A stretch of 15,447 bases of DNA. It comes from Erysipelotrichia bacterium. GTDB lineage: Bacteria > Bacillota_I > Bacilli_A > Erysipelotrichales > Erysipelotrichaceae. Below, piece after piece: positions 7,336-14,738 of this stretch (the stretch's first letter is position 1; every line of letters begins with the position of its first letter). The position numbers were made by a program, and so were the translations under genes. The stretch is from assembly GCA_009929095.1 (NCBI GenBank), contig SABF01000014.1:1-15447 (forward strand), read 5' to 3'. A model generated the notes under the pieces. It saw nothing but the letters and a program-made list of their open reading frames with translations, made no database searches and had not been told where the DNA came from.

Positions 7336-8706
7336 GTGGATCGTCAGGAAAGTACAATGCTGAGCGGACCGATTTCCAGAGAACTTCTTCTTTTCTTTTT
7401 TCCTATTCTGTTTGGTACGCTGTTTCAGCAGCTGTATAACACTGTAGATGCGATTGTCGTTGGAAACTTTATCGGCAAGGAAGCACTTGCGGCAGTCGGC
7501 GGATCTACCGGTACATTTTTGAACATGCTGGTGGGATTCATGATTGGCCTTTCTTCTGGAGCTACGGTGGTGGTTGCACAGTTTTACGGCAGCGGAAATC
7601 GAGCTCAGGTTCAGAAGACAGTAGCTTCCGGCATGTGGCTTGCCATTGTACTTGGTGCTGTGCTGACAGCAGCCGGATACTTTTCTGCTCCATCTCTGCT
7701 GCGTCTGCTTCAGGTACCGGAGGATATCTTTCTGCCATCATTGATCTACCTCAGAATTTATCTGATCGGTCTGGTACCTACGATGATCTACAATACCGGC
7801 GCAGGAATTCTAAGGGCAATCGGAGATTCTAAGCGTCCGCTCTATTTTTTAATTGCAGCAAGTGCCGCCAATACGATACTGGATATACTGCTGGTTGCAG
7901 TATTCCATATGGGCATTGCCGGAGCGGCGCTCGCAACTGTCATCTCTCAGCTGGCCAGCTGCTATCTGACACTCCGTCTGCTGAAACAGACGGATGACTG
8001 CTATCAGTATCAGATCAGAGATTTCTCTTTTGATCCGGCACTTCTGAAACAGATTGTAATAATCGGCTTTCCGTCCGGCGTCCAATCAGCCCTGTACAGT
8101 GTGTCGAATCTCTTTGTGCAGGCCAATATCAATGGCTATGGAACGAATACCGTTGCGGCATATACTGCCTTCGGAAAAATTGATGCCGTATTCTGGAATG
8201 CTTCTGGAGCGCTCGGGCAGGCATTTATGACTTTTGCCGGTCAGAATTTCGGTGCCGGAAATATCAAACGAGTTAAATCCGGAGTTAAGCGCGGCGTGTT
8301 GATCTATATAGTTGGCGGGCTGGGCATCAGTGCTGCCTGCTGGGTGCTTGGGCCGTATATCTTCCGCCTTTTCACACCGGATGCGGATGTAATTCAGATT
8401 GGTCTGAATATGCTGAGATTTATGTGCCCGTTCTGGTGCACCTTCAGTCTTGTGGAAATACTGTCCAGCGGCATTCGTGCCTGTGGAGATGCGACGATTC
8501 CAACGATACTAACAGCTCTTGGCATCGGTGCATTCAGAATCATCTGGATCGTCGTATTCCCGGGAACCAATGTATTTGATACTCTGCTCTGCTACCCGGT
8601 TACCTGGATTGTTACGTCACTTCTATTTCTTATCTACTATATGCAGGGAGGGTGGCTGAAACGCTCTTTAAAACGAAAAGAAGTGCTGATGCAGGTCCAT
8701 CAGTAG
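7336..8706 (+). CDS. MATE-family multidrug/toxin efflux transporter (YoeA-like)
   Basis: The 456-residue integral membrane protein has two homologous MatE halves (about 12-235 and 235-445) and roughly 12 hydrophobic helices, the normal size for the family. The N-terminal stretch with LFQQLYNTVDAIVVGNFIG and the following KEALAAVGGS is typical of the Gram-positive YoeA/NorM-like branch. The second half contains the corresponding AYTAFGKID and GQNFGAGN segments. Such proteins export cationic drugs, dyes or metabolites by proton or sodium antiport across the cytoplasmic membrane; the substrate here is unknown. Translation starts at GTG 7336 with AAGGAGGG at 7 bp. The gap from the HAD stop is 67 bp and contains an extended -10 promoter, so the gene probably has its own transcript, with possible read-through from the phosphatase because no terminator lies between. 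The C-terminus is short, basic and cytosolic (KRSLKRKE). Confidence 0.93.
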   Translation: MDRQESTMLSGPISRELLLFFFPILFGTLFQQLYNTVDAIVVGNFIGKEALAAVGGSTGTFLNMLVGFMIGLSSGATVVVAQFYGSGNRAQVQKTVASGMWLAIVLGAVLTAAGYFSAPSLLRLLQVPEDIFLPSLIYLRIYLIGLVPTMIYNTGAGILRAIGDSKRPLYFLIAASAANTILDILLVAVFHMGIAGAALATVISQLASCYLTLRLLKQTDDCYQYQIRDFSFDPALLKQIVIIGFPSGVQSALYSVSNLFVQANINGYGTNTVAAYTAFGKIDAVFWNASGALGQAFMTFAGQNFGAGNIKRVKSGVKRGVLIYIVGGLGISAACWVLGPYIFRLFTPDADVIQIGLNMLRFMCPFWCTFSLVEILSSGIRACGDATIPTILTALGIGAFRIIWIVVFPGTNVFDTLLCYPVTWIVTSLLFLIYYMQGGWLKRSLKRKEVLMQVHQ

Positions 8707-8778
8707 AAATACAATGTGGAAATGAACATATTCTTCAAATTTCACATGAAATTCAGATAAGTCATGTATCATATAAAT

Positions 8779-8830
8779 GTCTTCGAAAGAAGACAAGGTC
8801 TTTCTCACTTTTCCCTCTGAAAATTGAGAA
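8779..8830 (+). other. Tandem stem-loops in the MATE-tex intergenic region
   Basis: GTCTTC (8779-8784) pairs with GAAGAC (8789-8794) around a GAAA tetraloop. The AAGAC arm could instead pair with GTCTT at 8798-8802, giving two mutually exclusive hairpins. A second hairpin follows: TTCTCA/TGAGAA (8802-8807, 8825-8830) plus TTTTC/GAAAA (8809-8813, 8819-8823) around CCTCT. The function is unknown; this could be 3'-UTR structure, part of a tex leader or a small RNA. I do not recognise a known riboswitch or T-box motif. Confidence 0.5.
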
Positions 8831-8839
8831 GATACACCC

Positions 8840-8880
8840 GAAAATGGGATCTGATGCCAGCAGAGCCCATTTTCATTTGT
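8840..8880 (+). terminator. Probable terminator hairpin downstream of the MATE gene
   Basis: GAAAATGGG (8840-8848) pairs perfectly with CCCATTTTC (8866-8874). Inside it CTG (8851-8853) can pair with CAG (8861-8863) around ATGCCAG. The 3' arm and flank (ATTTTCATTTGT) are T-rich but not a clean T-run, so termination may be moderate. It lies 134 bp after the MATE stop and 94 bp before tex. Confidence 0.6.
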
Positions 8881-8973
8881 CAGGAATGAAAACCAGTATT
8901 CTGAAATAGTCAAGACCTGCAATTTTTTGGGATTATGATAAGATAAGCAGGCAGTGAAAGGAGCATAAAAATC

Positions 8974-11274
8974 ATGAATGATGAAATTATCAAGGCGATT
9001 ACTGCCAGTCTTAAAGTCGGATTGGATCAGGTAAAGAATACCCTTGCACTTCTGGAGGAAGGCAATACCGTGCCGTTTATTGCCCGTTATCGAAAAGAGA
9101 TGACAAAAGGACTGGATGAGGAACAGATTCTCTATATCCAGAAACAGTTTGACTATCAGGTAAAACTGAAGGAACGCAAAGAGAATGTACTGAAGCTTAT
9201 TGCCGAACAGGGCAAACTGACAGATGAACTGACCAAGGCAGTTAATGACTGTACTAAGCTGTCACAGGTTGATGATCTGTATCGTCCTTATGCGCAGAAG
9301 AAAAAGACTCGCGCAGCTATGGCAATCAAGAGCGGACTTCAGAAACTGGCAGACTGGATGCTTACACTTCCCGAAGAAGGAGATCTCCAGAAAGAAGCGT
9401 CTGCGTATGTCAATGAAGATACTGTCAAGACGGTGGAAGATGCGATTCAGGGAGCAGAAGATATCATTGCTGAAATAATCAGTGATGACGCCAAACTGAG
9501 ATGGTCTTTCAAGGACACAATCAATCAGGCAGGTGTGCTGGTTACCAAAAAGAAGAAAGATGCTGTGGATGAGAACAAGGTCTATGAGATGTACTATGAT
9601 CGCTCTGAGCGTGTATCTCAGCTGGCAGATCACCGCATCATGGCAATTGACAGAGCTGAGAAGGAAAAGGTTATAACTGTATCCTTTACATTTGATGAGC
9701 AATACCTGAAGCAGGAAGCTGCTAAGACACTGCTTAAAGGTCAGAGAACAATTGCTGAAAACGAAATTGTCACAGCTGTAAATGATGGCTGCGACCGTCT
9801 CTTATTCCCCAGCATTGAGCGAGAGATCAGAAGCGATCTTTCCGCCAGAGCACAGAGCAAGTCCATAGAAGTATTCTCAATGAATCTTGAGAAGCTTCTG
9901 CTTCAGCCGCCTCTGAAGGGCAGAGTTGTTCTGGGATTTGACCCGGCATATCGTACCGGCTGTAAGCTGGCAGTTCTGGATGCGACCGGCAAGATGCTGA
10001 AGATTGCCAAGATCTTCCCGACCAAGCCAAATATTGATCTGGCAGGTGCCAGGGCAACGATGCTGGATCTGATCAGGACATATCATATTGAAATCATTGC
10101 CATCGGCAATGGAACAGCTTCTCGTGAATCAGAGCAGTTTGTAACGGATCTGATCCGTGACAATCATCTGGATGTCAGTTATGCAATCGTCTCTGAAGCA
10201 GGAGCTTCCGTATATTCTGCCGGTGATATTGCCAGAGCAGAATTCCCGGATCTTCATGTTGAAGAGCGTTCTGCAGTTTCAATCGGAAGACGTCTTCTGG
10301 ATCCGCTTGCAGAACTGATCAAGATAGATCCGAAGTCTATCGGTGTCGGTCAGTATCAGCACGATCTTCCGGAGAAGGAACTGTCTCAGCGTCTGGATGA
10401 AGTTGTCATGAAGGCAGTCAACCGAACCGGTGCAGACCTGAATACCGCATCTCCGGAACTGCTGACACATATTTCCGGCCTGAACAGCGGTACTGCTCAG
10501 GAGATTGTTAAGTTCCGCAATACCAATGGCAGATTCACAGATCGAAAGCAGCTTCTGAAAGTAAAGAAACTTGGACCGAAAGCATTTACCCAGTGTGCAG
10601 GATTCCTGCGGATTGTCGGCGGTGATAATCCGCTGGATGAAACATCCATCCATCCGGAGAGCTATGAAGCAGCTGAAAAGCTCATGAAGGCGTGCGGTAT
10701 CACTAAACTCGGTGAGGCAGATGCTCAGTTCTCGGAATCAGAAGTAAAGGACCTTGGCATTGACTCTTATACCCTGAAGGATATTGAAGAAGCGATCCGT
10801 CAGCCGCTGCGTGACTATCGTGATCAGTTTCAGGGTGCATTGCTTAAGAGCGATATTCTTGAGATTAAGGATCTGCATGTCGGTGATGAACTGATGGGTA
10901 CAGTTCGCAATGTTGTGGACTTCGGTGCCTTTGTGGATATCGGTCTGCATGAAGATGGTCTTGTTCACGTATCTCATATGTCCATGAAGCGAATCACCCA
11001 GCCTTCTGAAGTGGTATCTGTTGGGGATATTGTAAAGGTATGGGTATTCGGCATTGATGAGCAGAAAGGCAGAGTTCAGCTCAGCCTGCTGCCGATCAAG
11101 GAGATAGAGTCAAGAGACGCGGCAATTAAGGAAGCCAGAAAGAATCGCGGAAATGGCCGGCCGGATCACAAACGGAACAGCAGCCGTCCGCAGCCGTCAA
11201 GACAGCCGGAAAAGAAAGTCACTATGGAAGACGCTTCTGCAAGACTGATGGAAAGATTTGGATCAAAACACTGA
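8974..11274 (+). CDS. tex: Tex, S1-domain transcription accessory protein
   Basis: The 766-residue protein is full-length for Tex. Domains in order: helical Tex N-terminal region 1-190 with NTVPFIARYRKE; central region 190-315; YqgF/RNase H-like domain about 316-440 (VVLGFDPAYRTGC, AIGNGTASRE, EAGASVYSAG); helix-hairpin-helix 486-548 (TASPELL to GPKAFTQCAGFLRI); S1 RNA-binding domain 633-707 (GTVRNVVDFGAFVDIG, GLVHVSHMS). A basic disordered tail with an Arg/Pro/Ser cluster (720-748) follows. Tex is a cytosolic nucleic-acid-binding protein linked to transcription and, in some species, to toxin expression or stress survival; its precise role here is not readable. ATG 8974 is supported by AAAGGAG at 8957-8963. 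A TATGAT (8934-8939) is a weak -10 candidate without a clear -35. It is monocistronic, ending in a strong terminator shared with the convergent mgtE. Confidence 0.97.
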   Translation: MNDEIIKAITASLKVGLDQVKNTLALLEEGNTVPFIARYRKEMTKGLDEEQILYIQKQFDYQVKLKERKENVLKLIAEQGKLTDELTKAVNDCTKLSQVDDLYRPYAQKKKTRAAMAIKSGLQKLADWMLTLPEEGDLQKEASAYVNEDTVKTVEDAIQGAEDIIAEIISDDAKLRWSFKDTINQAGVLVTKKKKDAVDENKVYEMYYDRSERVSQLADHRIMAIDRAEKEKVITVSFTFDEQYLKQEAAKTLLKGQRTIAENEIVTAVNDGCDRLLFPSIEREIRSDLSARAQSKSIEVFSMNLEKLLLQPPLKGRVVLGFDPAYRTGCKLAVLDATGKMLKIAKIFPTKPNIDLAGARATMLDLIRTYHIEIIAIGNGTASRESEQFVTDLIRDNHLDVSYAIVSEAGASVYSAGDIARAEFPDLHVEERSAVSIGRRLLDPLAELIKIDPKSIGVGQYQHDLPEKELSQRLDEVVMKAVNRTGADLNTASPELLTHISGLNSGTAQEIVKFRNTNGRFTDRKQLLKVKKLGPKAFTQCAGFLRIVGGDNPLDETSIHPESYEAAEKLMKACGITKLGEADAQFSESEVKDLGIDSYTLKDIEEAIRQPLRDYRDQFQGALLKSDILEIKDLHVGDELMGTVRNVVDFGAFVDIGLHEDGLVHVSHMSMKRITQPSEVVSVGDIVKVWVFGIDEQKGRVQLSLLPIKEIESRDAAIKEARKNRGNGRPDHKRNSSRPQPSRQPEKKVTMEDASARLMERFGSKH

Positions 11275-11280
11275 AATGAA

Positions 11281-11308
11281 AGAAAAACCGGAGAACCCGG
11301 TTTTTCTT
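11281..11308. terminator. Bidirectional rho-independent terminator between tex and mgtE
   Basis: An 11-bp perfect stem, AGAAAAACCGG (11281-11291) with CCGGTTTTTCT (11297-11307), encloses an AGAAC loop. A T-run follows the GC core on both strands, so it can stop tex rightward and mgtE leftward transcripts. It starts 7 bp after the tex stop and lies 52 bp beyond the mgtE stop. Confidence 0.92.
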
Positions 11309-11359
11309 ATGCGTGAAATCTGAGGCTGAGCAATATGTTATATTTCACCGCAGCATGAC

Positions 11360-12703
11360 TTAGACAAGAAACGGCATGAACAGTGATGCCAATCCCAGAA
11401 AGATAAAGAAGCCAAGCACATCTGTGGCGGTAGTCAGGAAGATTGTGGATGCGATAGCTGGATCCCAATGCAGTTTCTTGATAATAACCGGAACCAGAAA
11501 TCCAAACAGGGAAGATACGAGCAGATTTCCGATCATGGCAAGAAATACAATCAATCCAAGATAGAAGTTTTTATATACCGGCCAGACAATGACTCCGGTA
11601 ACAGCACCGCATACTGCACCATCTACAAAGCCAAGTGCCAGTTCTTTCAGGAAGGGCTTTCGGCAGTCTTCCCAGGCAATATCACCCTGAGCCAGTCTTC
11701 TGACCAGAATGGATACCGTCTGAGTACCGGCATTTCCGCCCATGCCGGAAACGATGGTCATAATGGCGGAAAGTGCTACAACTTTTGCAATAGTGGATTC
11801 AAATAATTTTACGGTAAAGGATGCCAGAAAGGCAGTCGCCAGATTGATCAGCAGCCATGGCAGACGCATGCGGACAGACTCATGCAGTGTAGTGTCAAGG
11901 CTTTCCTCACGGGAAACGCCGCCCATCTGCAGCAGGTCTTCATCATATTCCTGCACGATGACATCGATGACATCATCGACAGTGATAATGCCAAGGATTA
12001 CTCTCTTCTTTGATACAACTGGAATCGCATTCAGGTCATAGCGGGAAACAAGTTTGGCAACTTCTTCCTGGTCGGTTTCAGGTTCTACACAGATGACGTG
12101 CGGTTCCATGATGGATCCGATCATGGTAGTGCGCGGTGAACTTAACAGGATTTTCAGGTCAACACTGCCGATCAGACGTTTGGCATCATTGACGACATAC
12201 AGTGTTTCAATGACCTCAGTACGGGGACCAATTTCACGGATTACATCAAGAGACTGCGAAACGGTAAGATTTGCTTTGAGAGAAACATAAGCGGTTGTCA
12301 TGATTCCGCCGGCAGATTCCTCAGGATATTTGAGAAGGTCCGTGATAATCTTGCGATCACCGGAACGCATCAGATTGATGACTTCTTTTCTTCTGCCCAC
12401 TTCAAAGTCGCCGAGCATATCGACGATATCATCTTTCTGCATATAGCCAAAGGCAATCAGCAGTCTTTCATTATTCAGGGTATAAGCAATCCTGATGCGA
12501 AGACCATCATCAGCTTCTTCAAGAAGCGAAGCCAGATCATCATCTGCCATCAACGTAGTTACTTTATCAATTGTCTCTTCGTCGAAATCAGCGATCAGCT
12601 GGGCAAAGTCAATCGGTTCCACAGAGTCATAGAACTGATGAAAATCTTCTATACTTCCATGATCGATGATTTCATTCAGCCGTACAGTCTTTTCATCATC
12701 CAT
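11360..12703 (-). CDS. mgtE: MgtE magnesium transporter/channel
   Basis: This 447-residue protein has the complete MgtE architecture: cytosolic superhelical N domain about 20-125, paired CBS domains about 135-195 and 200-258, a connecting helix, then a five-helix membrane domain 282-447. The signature GGNAGTQ is at 322-328, and the pore-region segment TTATDVLGF contains Asp428, matching the Mg-coordinating Asp of the family. MgtE is a homodimeric Mg2+ channel in the cytoplasmic membrane; cytosolic N and CBS domains bind Mg2+ and close the pore when Mg2+ is plentiful. ATG 12703 follows an AGGA 7 bp upstream. A TATAAA (complement of 12733-12738) with a TTGCTT (complement of 12758-12763) at a 19-bp spacing is a weak promoter candidate. 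The 65-bp gap after azlD has no terminator, so read-through from the kinase-azlCD operon is possible. The gap is too short for an M-box Mg riboswitch. Confidence 0.97.
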   Translation of the reverse strand: MDDEKTVRLNEIIDHGSIEDFHQFYDSVEPIDFAQLIADFDEETIDKVTTLMADDDLASLLEEADDGLRIRIAYTLNNERLLIAFGYMQKDDIVDMLGDFEVGRRKEVINLMRSGDRKIITDLLKYPEESAGGIMTTAYVSLKANLTVSQSLDVIREIGPRTEVIETLYVVNDAKRLIGSVDLKILLSSPRTTMIGSIMEPHVICVEPETDQEEVAKLVSRYDLNAIPVVSKKRVILGIITVDDVIDVIVQEYDEDLLQMGGVSREESLDTTLHESVRMRLPWLLINLATAFLASFTVKLFESTIAKVVALSAIMTIVSGMGGNAGTQTVSILVRRLAQGDIAWEDCRKPFLKELALGFVDGAVCGAVTGVIVWPVYKNFYLGLIVFLAMIGNLLVSSLFGFLVPVIIKKLHWDPAIASTIFLTTATDVLGFFIFLGLASLFMPFLV

Positions 12704-12768
12704 GGTCCGTTCCTGCTTTCTGTCATTCCTATTTTATACGCTGTTTGCAAAGAGAAAAAGCAAAATTT

Positions 12769-13095
12769 TCAGAAGATGAATTGAATTAGAATCATGTACG
12801 CGGCAGTGCCGGCAAGCATGCTGAGAAACATATTGCGCCATTTAATATGAACGGCAGCAGTAACCGCGATAGCAAGCAGTTCTGGAAGCCCGTGCGTACC
12901 GGATATAACATCTGTGTTCTTAAGGCAGTACACTGCGAGCATGGCAAAGACTGCAGAAGGAAGAGCTTTGCCAAGATAGATGATGTATGCCGGAGTGCTT
13001 TGATTCTCCCGAAACAATAAAAACGGAAGAAACCTGGTGCACATGGTGGCTGCAATGCAAAGGCCGATTGTAATAATCTGCTGAATCAGAGTCAC
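12769..13095 (-). CDS. azlD: AzlD, small subunit of branched-chain amino acid exporter
   Basis: This 108-residue hydrophobic protein has about four short membrane segments. Its CTRFLPFLLF start region, YLGKALPSAVFAMLAVYCL and the AVHIKWRNMFLSMLAGTAAYM end fit the AzlD family, the partner of AzlC in export of branched-chain amino acids and some analogues. The start is GTG 13095 within the overlap GTGA, so the last two bases of this GTG and the next base form the azlC stop. The 4-bp overlap implies translational coupling and a 1:1 complex with AzlC. Length is normal for the family. No terminator is evident between its stop and mgtE. Confidence 0.9.
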   Translation of the reverse strand: MTLIQQIITIGLCIAATMCTRFLPFLLFRENQSTPAYIIYLGKALPSAVFAMLAVYCLKNTDVISGTHGLPELLAIAVTAAVHIKWRNMFLSMLAGTAAYMILIQFIF

Positions 13096-13820
13096 GAAGC
13101 TTCCTCGCTTCTGTGCTCAATCGGTTTTCGAAGTGCAGTCAGCAGGATCAGGATTGCCGCCATAGCCGGAATCAGAAAACTATCCGGTCCAAACAGCACC
13201 AGTGCGGCGATGGAAGCGGATAAGCCGATGACTGATGAGATATGAGACGGTTCACTCAGGAATTGTTCCAGAAAGATAACGATAAACATGGCAGTCATAA
13301 TGAAATCAAGACCGGCTGTATTGAAGGTCAGAAGAGATCCAAGCAATCCTCCGATGAGTGCGCCGGAAGCCCACCACATCTGATTCAGGAAGGAAATCCA
13401 AAAGTAAAACCATCCGCGATCGATGCCAGCAGGCACTGGGGTGCTGCAGTTAATTGAGAATGTTTCATCACTCATTGTGAAGATCAGATACCACTTCTTC
13501 CTGCCGGTTCCCTTATATTTATCAAGCATGGAAATGCCATAGAACAGATGCCTGGCTTGGATTATCAATGCGGTCAGAAATACCTGCAGCGGTGCAAAGG
13601 GAGACAGCAGCATTGTTGCAATGACATATTCCAGTGAACCTCCATATACCAATAAAGCAGTCAGAGAAGGATACCAGAAAGAGAATCCTTTCAGATGCAT
13701 CAGTATGCCATAGGCAATCGCCAGAAATTCATAACCAGCCATAACTGGCAGCGTAAGCGGAAAGGCAGCTTGAAAAGCAGCTGATACTGAATGATTCTCA
13801 GTATTCCCTATCTGGTTCAT
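13092..13820 (-). CDS. azlC: AzlC, large subunit of branched-chain amino acid exporter
   Basis: The 242-residue membrane protein is of normal AzlC length. AFPLTLPVMAGYEFLAIAYG, LTALLVYGGSLEYVIATMLL and the conserved ARHLFYGISM segment identify the family. AzlC and AzlD together export branched-chain amino acids in other Bacillota; the substrate here is inferred from family only, and related pairs have other specificities. The ATG at 13820 overlaps the TGA of the upstream kinase gene (ATGA). No good ribosome-binding sequence lies in the bases before it, so re-initiation by ribosomes finishing the kinase gene is likely. The start also sits in the loop of a 14-bp inverted repeat (see separate entry). 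Its stop overlaps the azlD start by 4 bp. Confidence 0.92.
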   Translation of the reverse strand: MNQIGNTENHSVSAAFQAAFPLTLPVMAGYEFLAIAYGILMHLKGFSFWYPSLTALLVYGGSLEYVIATMLLSPFAPLQVFLTALIIQARHLFYGISMLDKYKGTGRKKWYLIFTMSDETFSINCSTPVPAGIDRGWFYFWISFLNQMWWASGALIGGLLGSLLTFNTAGLDFIMTAMFIVIFLEQFLSEPSHISSVIGLSASIAALVLFGPDSFLIPAMAAILILLTALRKPIEHRSEEAS

Positions 13821-13846
13821 ACAAGGCGATTTACCAGATAGGGAAT
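13803..13846 (-). promoter_or_regulatory. Perfect 14-bp inverted repeat flanking the kinase stop/azlC start overlap
   Basis: ATTCCCTATCTGGT (13803-13816) and ACCAGATAGGGAAT (13833-13846) are exact inverted copies. In the leftward mRNA the 5' arm covers codons for the kinase C-terminal IPYLV, the 16-base loop contains the ATGA stop/start, and the 3' arm covers azlC codons for NQIGN. Position and perfection suggest an RNA hairpin affecting coupling, pausing or processing between the two cistrons. A protein-binding palindrome is an alternative. There is no T-run, so it is not a normal terminator. Confidence 0.7.
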
Positions 13847-14647
13847 GGCCTGCTCGAAGTTGACGCCATAATCATGATGCTGTGATTCCTGAAGAGTCAC
13901 CCGGATGCATTCGCAAACATAGTCGGTCGCAATACGCAGAGAATCTTCCATGCCCTTGCCGCCAATCAGTGCACCAAAGAAGGAACTTGCCCAGATATCG
14001 CCGGTCCCATGGAAGTGCTGCGGCAGTTCTTCCCGATAATATTGAAAGAAAGTATCTTCTGATCTGCAGTAGGAATAGATGCCGAGTTCACCCTTCTTCA
14101 GAGATACGCCGGTCAGTACGGCTCGATCTGCACCTAGAGCAGTCAGTTTCTCAAGAGTTTCCTGAATATAGGCTTCACTATATCCTTCTGCGATATAAGG
14201 CTGATGAAGCAGATAGGAAGCTTCCGTGAGGTTGGGACAGATGATCTCAGCCTTGCCGCAGAGAAGAGCCATCGCATCTGCAAACTTCTGATCAAAGCCA
14301 ACATATAATGAGCCGTTATCCGCCATGCAGGGATCCACAAGAATGCGTCCCTGATGACCGAATTGAGCAAATAGTTCTTCGGCCAGTTTCAGCTGCTCAA
14401 AAGAACCGAGATAGCCGGTATATACACCATCAAAGGTAAATCCTTCCTTCTTCCAGTGATCCATGATCGGCTTGATTTCAGAGGTCAGATCGTGGAATGT
14501 AAATCCCTTAAACATGGTATGAGTAGAGAGTACGGCAGTGGGAATGACTGATGTTTCTACTCCTTCTGCCGAAATGATCGGCAGGGCTACGGTCAGCGAA
14601 CATTTGCCAACGCATGAGATATCCTGGATTGTGACAATTCGTTTCAT
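13817..14647 (-). CDS. pdxY: Pyridoxamine/pyridoxal kinase (PdxY-like, ribokinase fold)
   Basis: The 276-residue cytosolic kinase phosphorylates B6 vitamers with ATP in the salvage route to pyridoxal phosphate. The N-terminal IQDISCVGKCSLTVALPI and TAVLSTHT (37-44), GVYTGYLGS (74-82), NLTEA (139-143) and GTGD (214-217, with catalytic-base Asp217) are characteristic of the PdxY/PdxK branch of the ribokinase family. Length is normal. ATG 14647 is preceded by AAAGGGGA at about 8 bp and by an extended -10 promoter. It is the first gene of an operon with azlC, overlapping it by 4 bp (ATGA). Pyridoxal phosphate is the cofactor of branched-chain aminotransferase, which gives a plausible but unproven link to branched-chain amino acid export. 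Exact vitamer preference cannot be told from the sequence. Confidence 0.92.
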   Translation of the reverse strand: MKRIVTIQDISCVGKCSLTVALPIISAEGVETSVIPTAVLSTHTMFKGFTFHDLTSEIKPIMDHWKKEGFTFDGVYTGYLGSFEQLKLAEELFAQFGHQGRILVDPCMADNGSLYVGFDQKFADAMALLCGKAEIICPNLTEASYLLHQPYIAEGYSEAYIQETLEKLTALGADRAVLTGVSLKKGELGIYSYCRSEDTFFQYYREELPQHFHGTGDIWASSFFGALIGGKGMEDSLRIATDYVCECIRVTLQESQHHDYGVNFEQAIPYLVNRLV

Positions 14648-14677
14648 TTGTACAGTCCCCTTTCAGTTCACGGGAGC

Positions 14678-14706
14678 ATTATATCACCGGTACTCTGCTA
14701 TAATAA
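14678..14706 (-). promoter_or_regulatory. Extended -10 promoter of the kinase-azlC-azlD operon
   Basis: On the minus strand TGA-TATAAT (TATAAT is the complement of 14678-14683) is a consensus extended -10 element. A weak -35 (TTATTA, complement of 14701-14706) lies at the ideal 17-bp spacing and overlaps the -10 of the opposing promoter. The start of transcription should be near 14671, about 24 bp before the kinase ATG. Confidence 0.65.
14696..14704 (+). promoter_or_regulatory. Extended -10 promoter of the nucleoside kinase-like gene
   Basis: TGC-TATAAT (14696-14704) is a consensus extended -10 element 35 bp before the ATG at 14739. Its -35 zone (around 14676-14681) coincides with the -10 of the leftward promoter, so the two should compete for RNA polymerase. 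No good -35 hexamer is visible. Confidence 0.65.
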
Positions 14707-14738
14707 ATTCAACGATATTGAAAGGAACATTTCATTGT

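Noticed and set aside
9262..9702. Minus-strand 146-codon frame opposite tex
   Set aside because: It lies wholly within conserved tex coding sequence, with no promoter or ribosome site of its own.
12704..12768. M-box magnesium riboswitch upstream of mgtE
   Set aside because: The 65-bp gap is too short for an M-box of usual size and shows no such pattern.
14538..14738. Upstream extension of the nucleoside kinase frame
   Set aside because: It is antisense to the start of the pyridoxamine kinase gene and crosses the divergent promoters; ATG 14739 fits the promoter and ribosome site.
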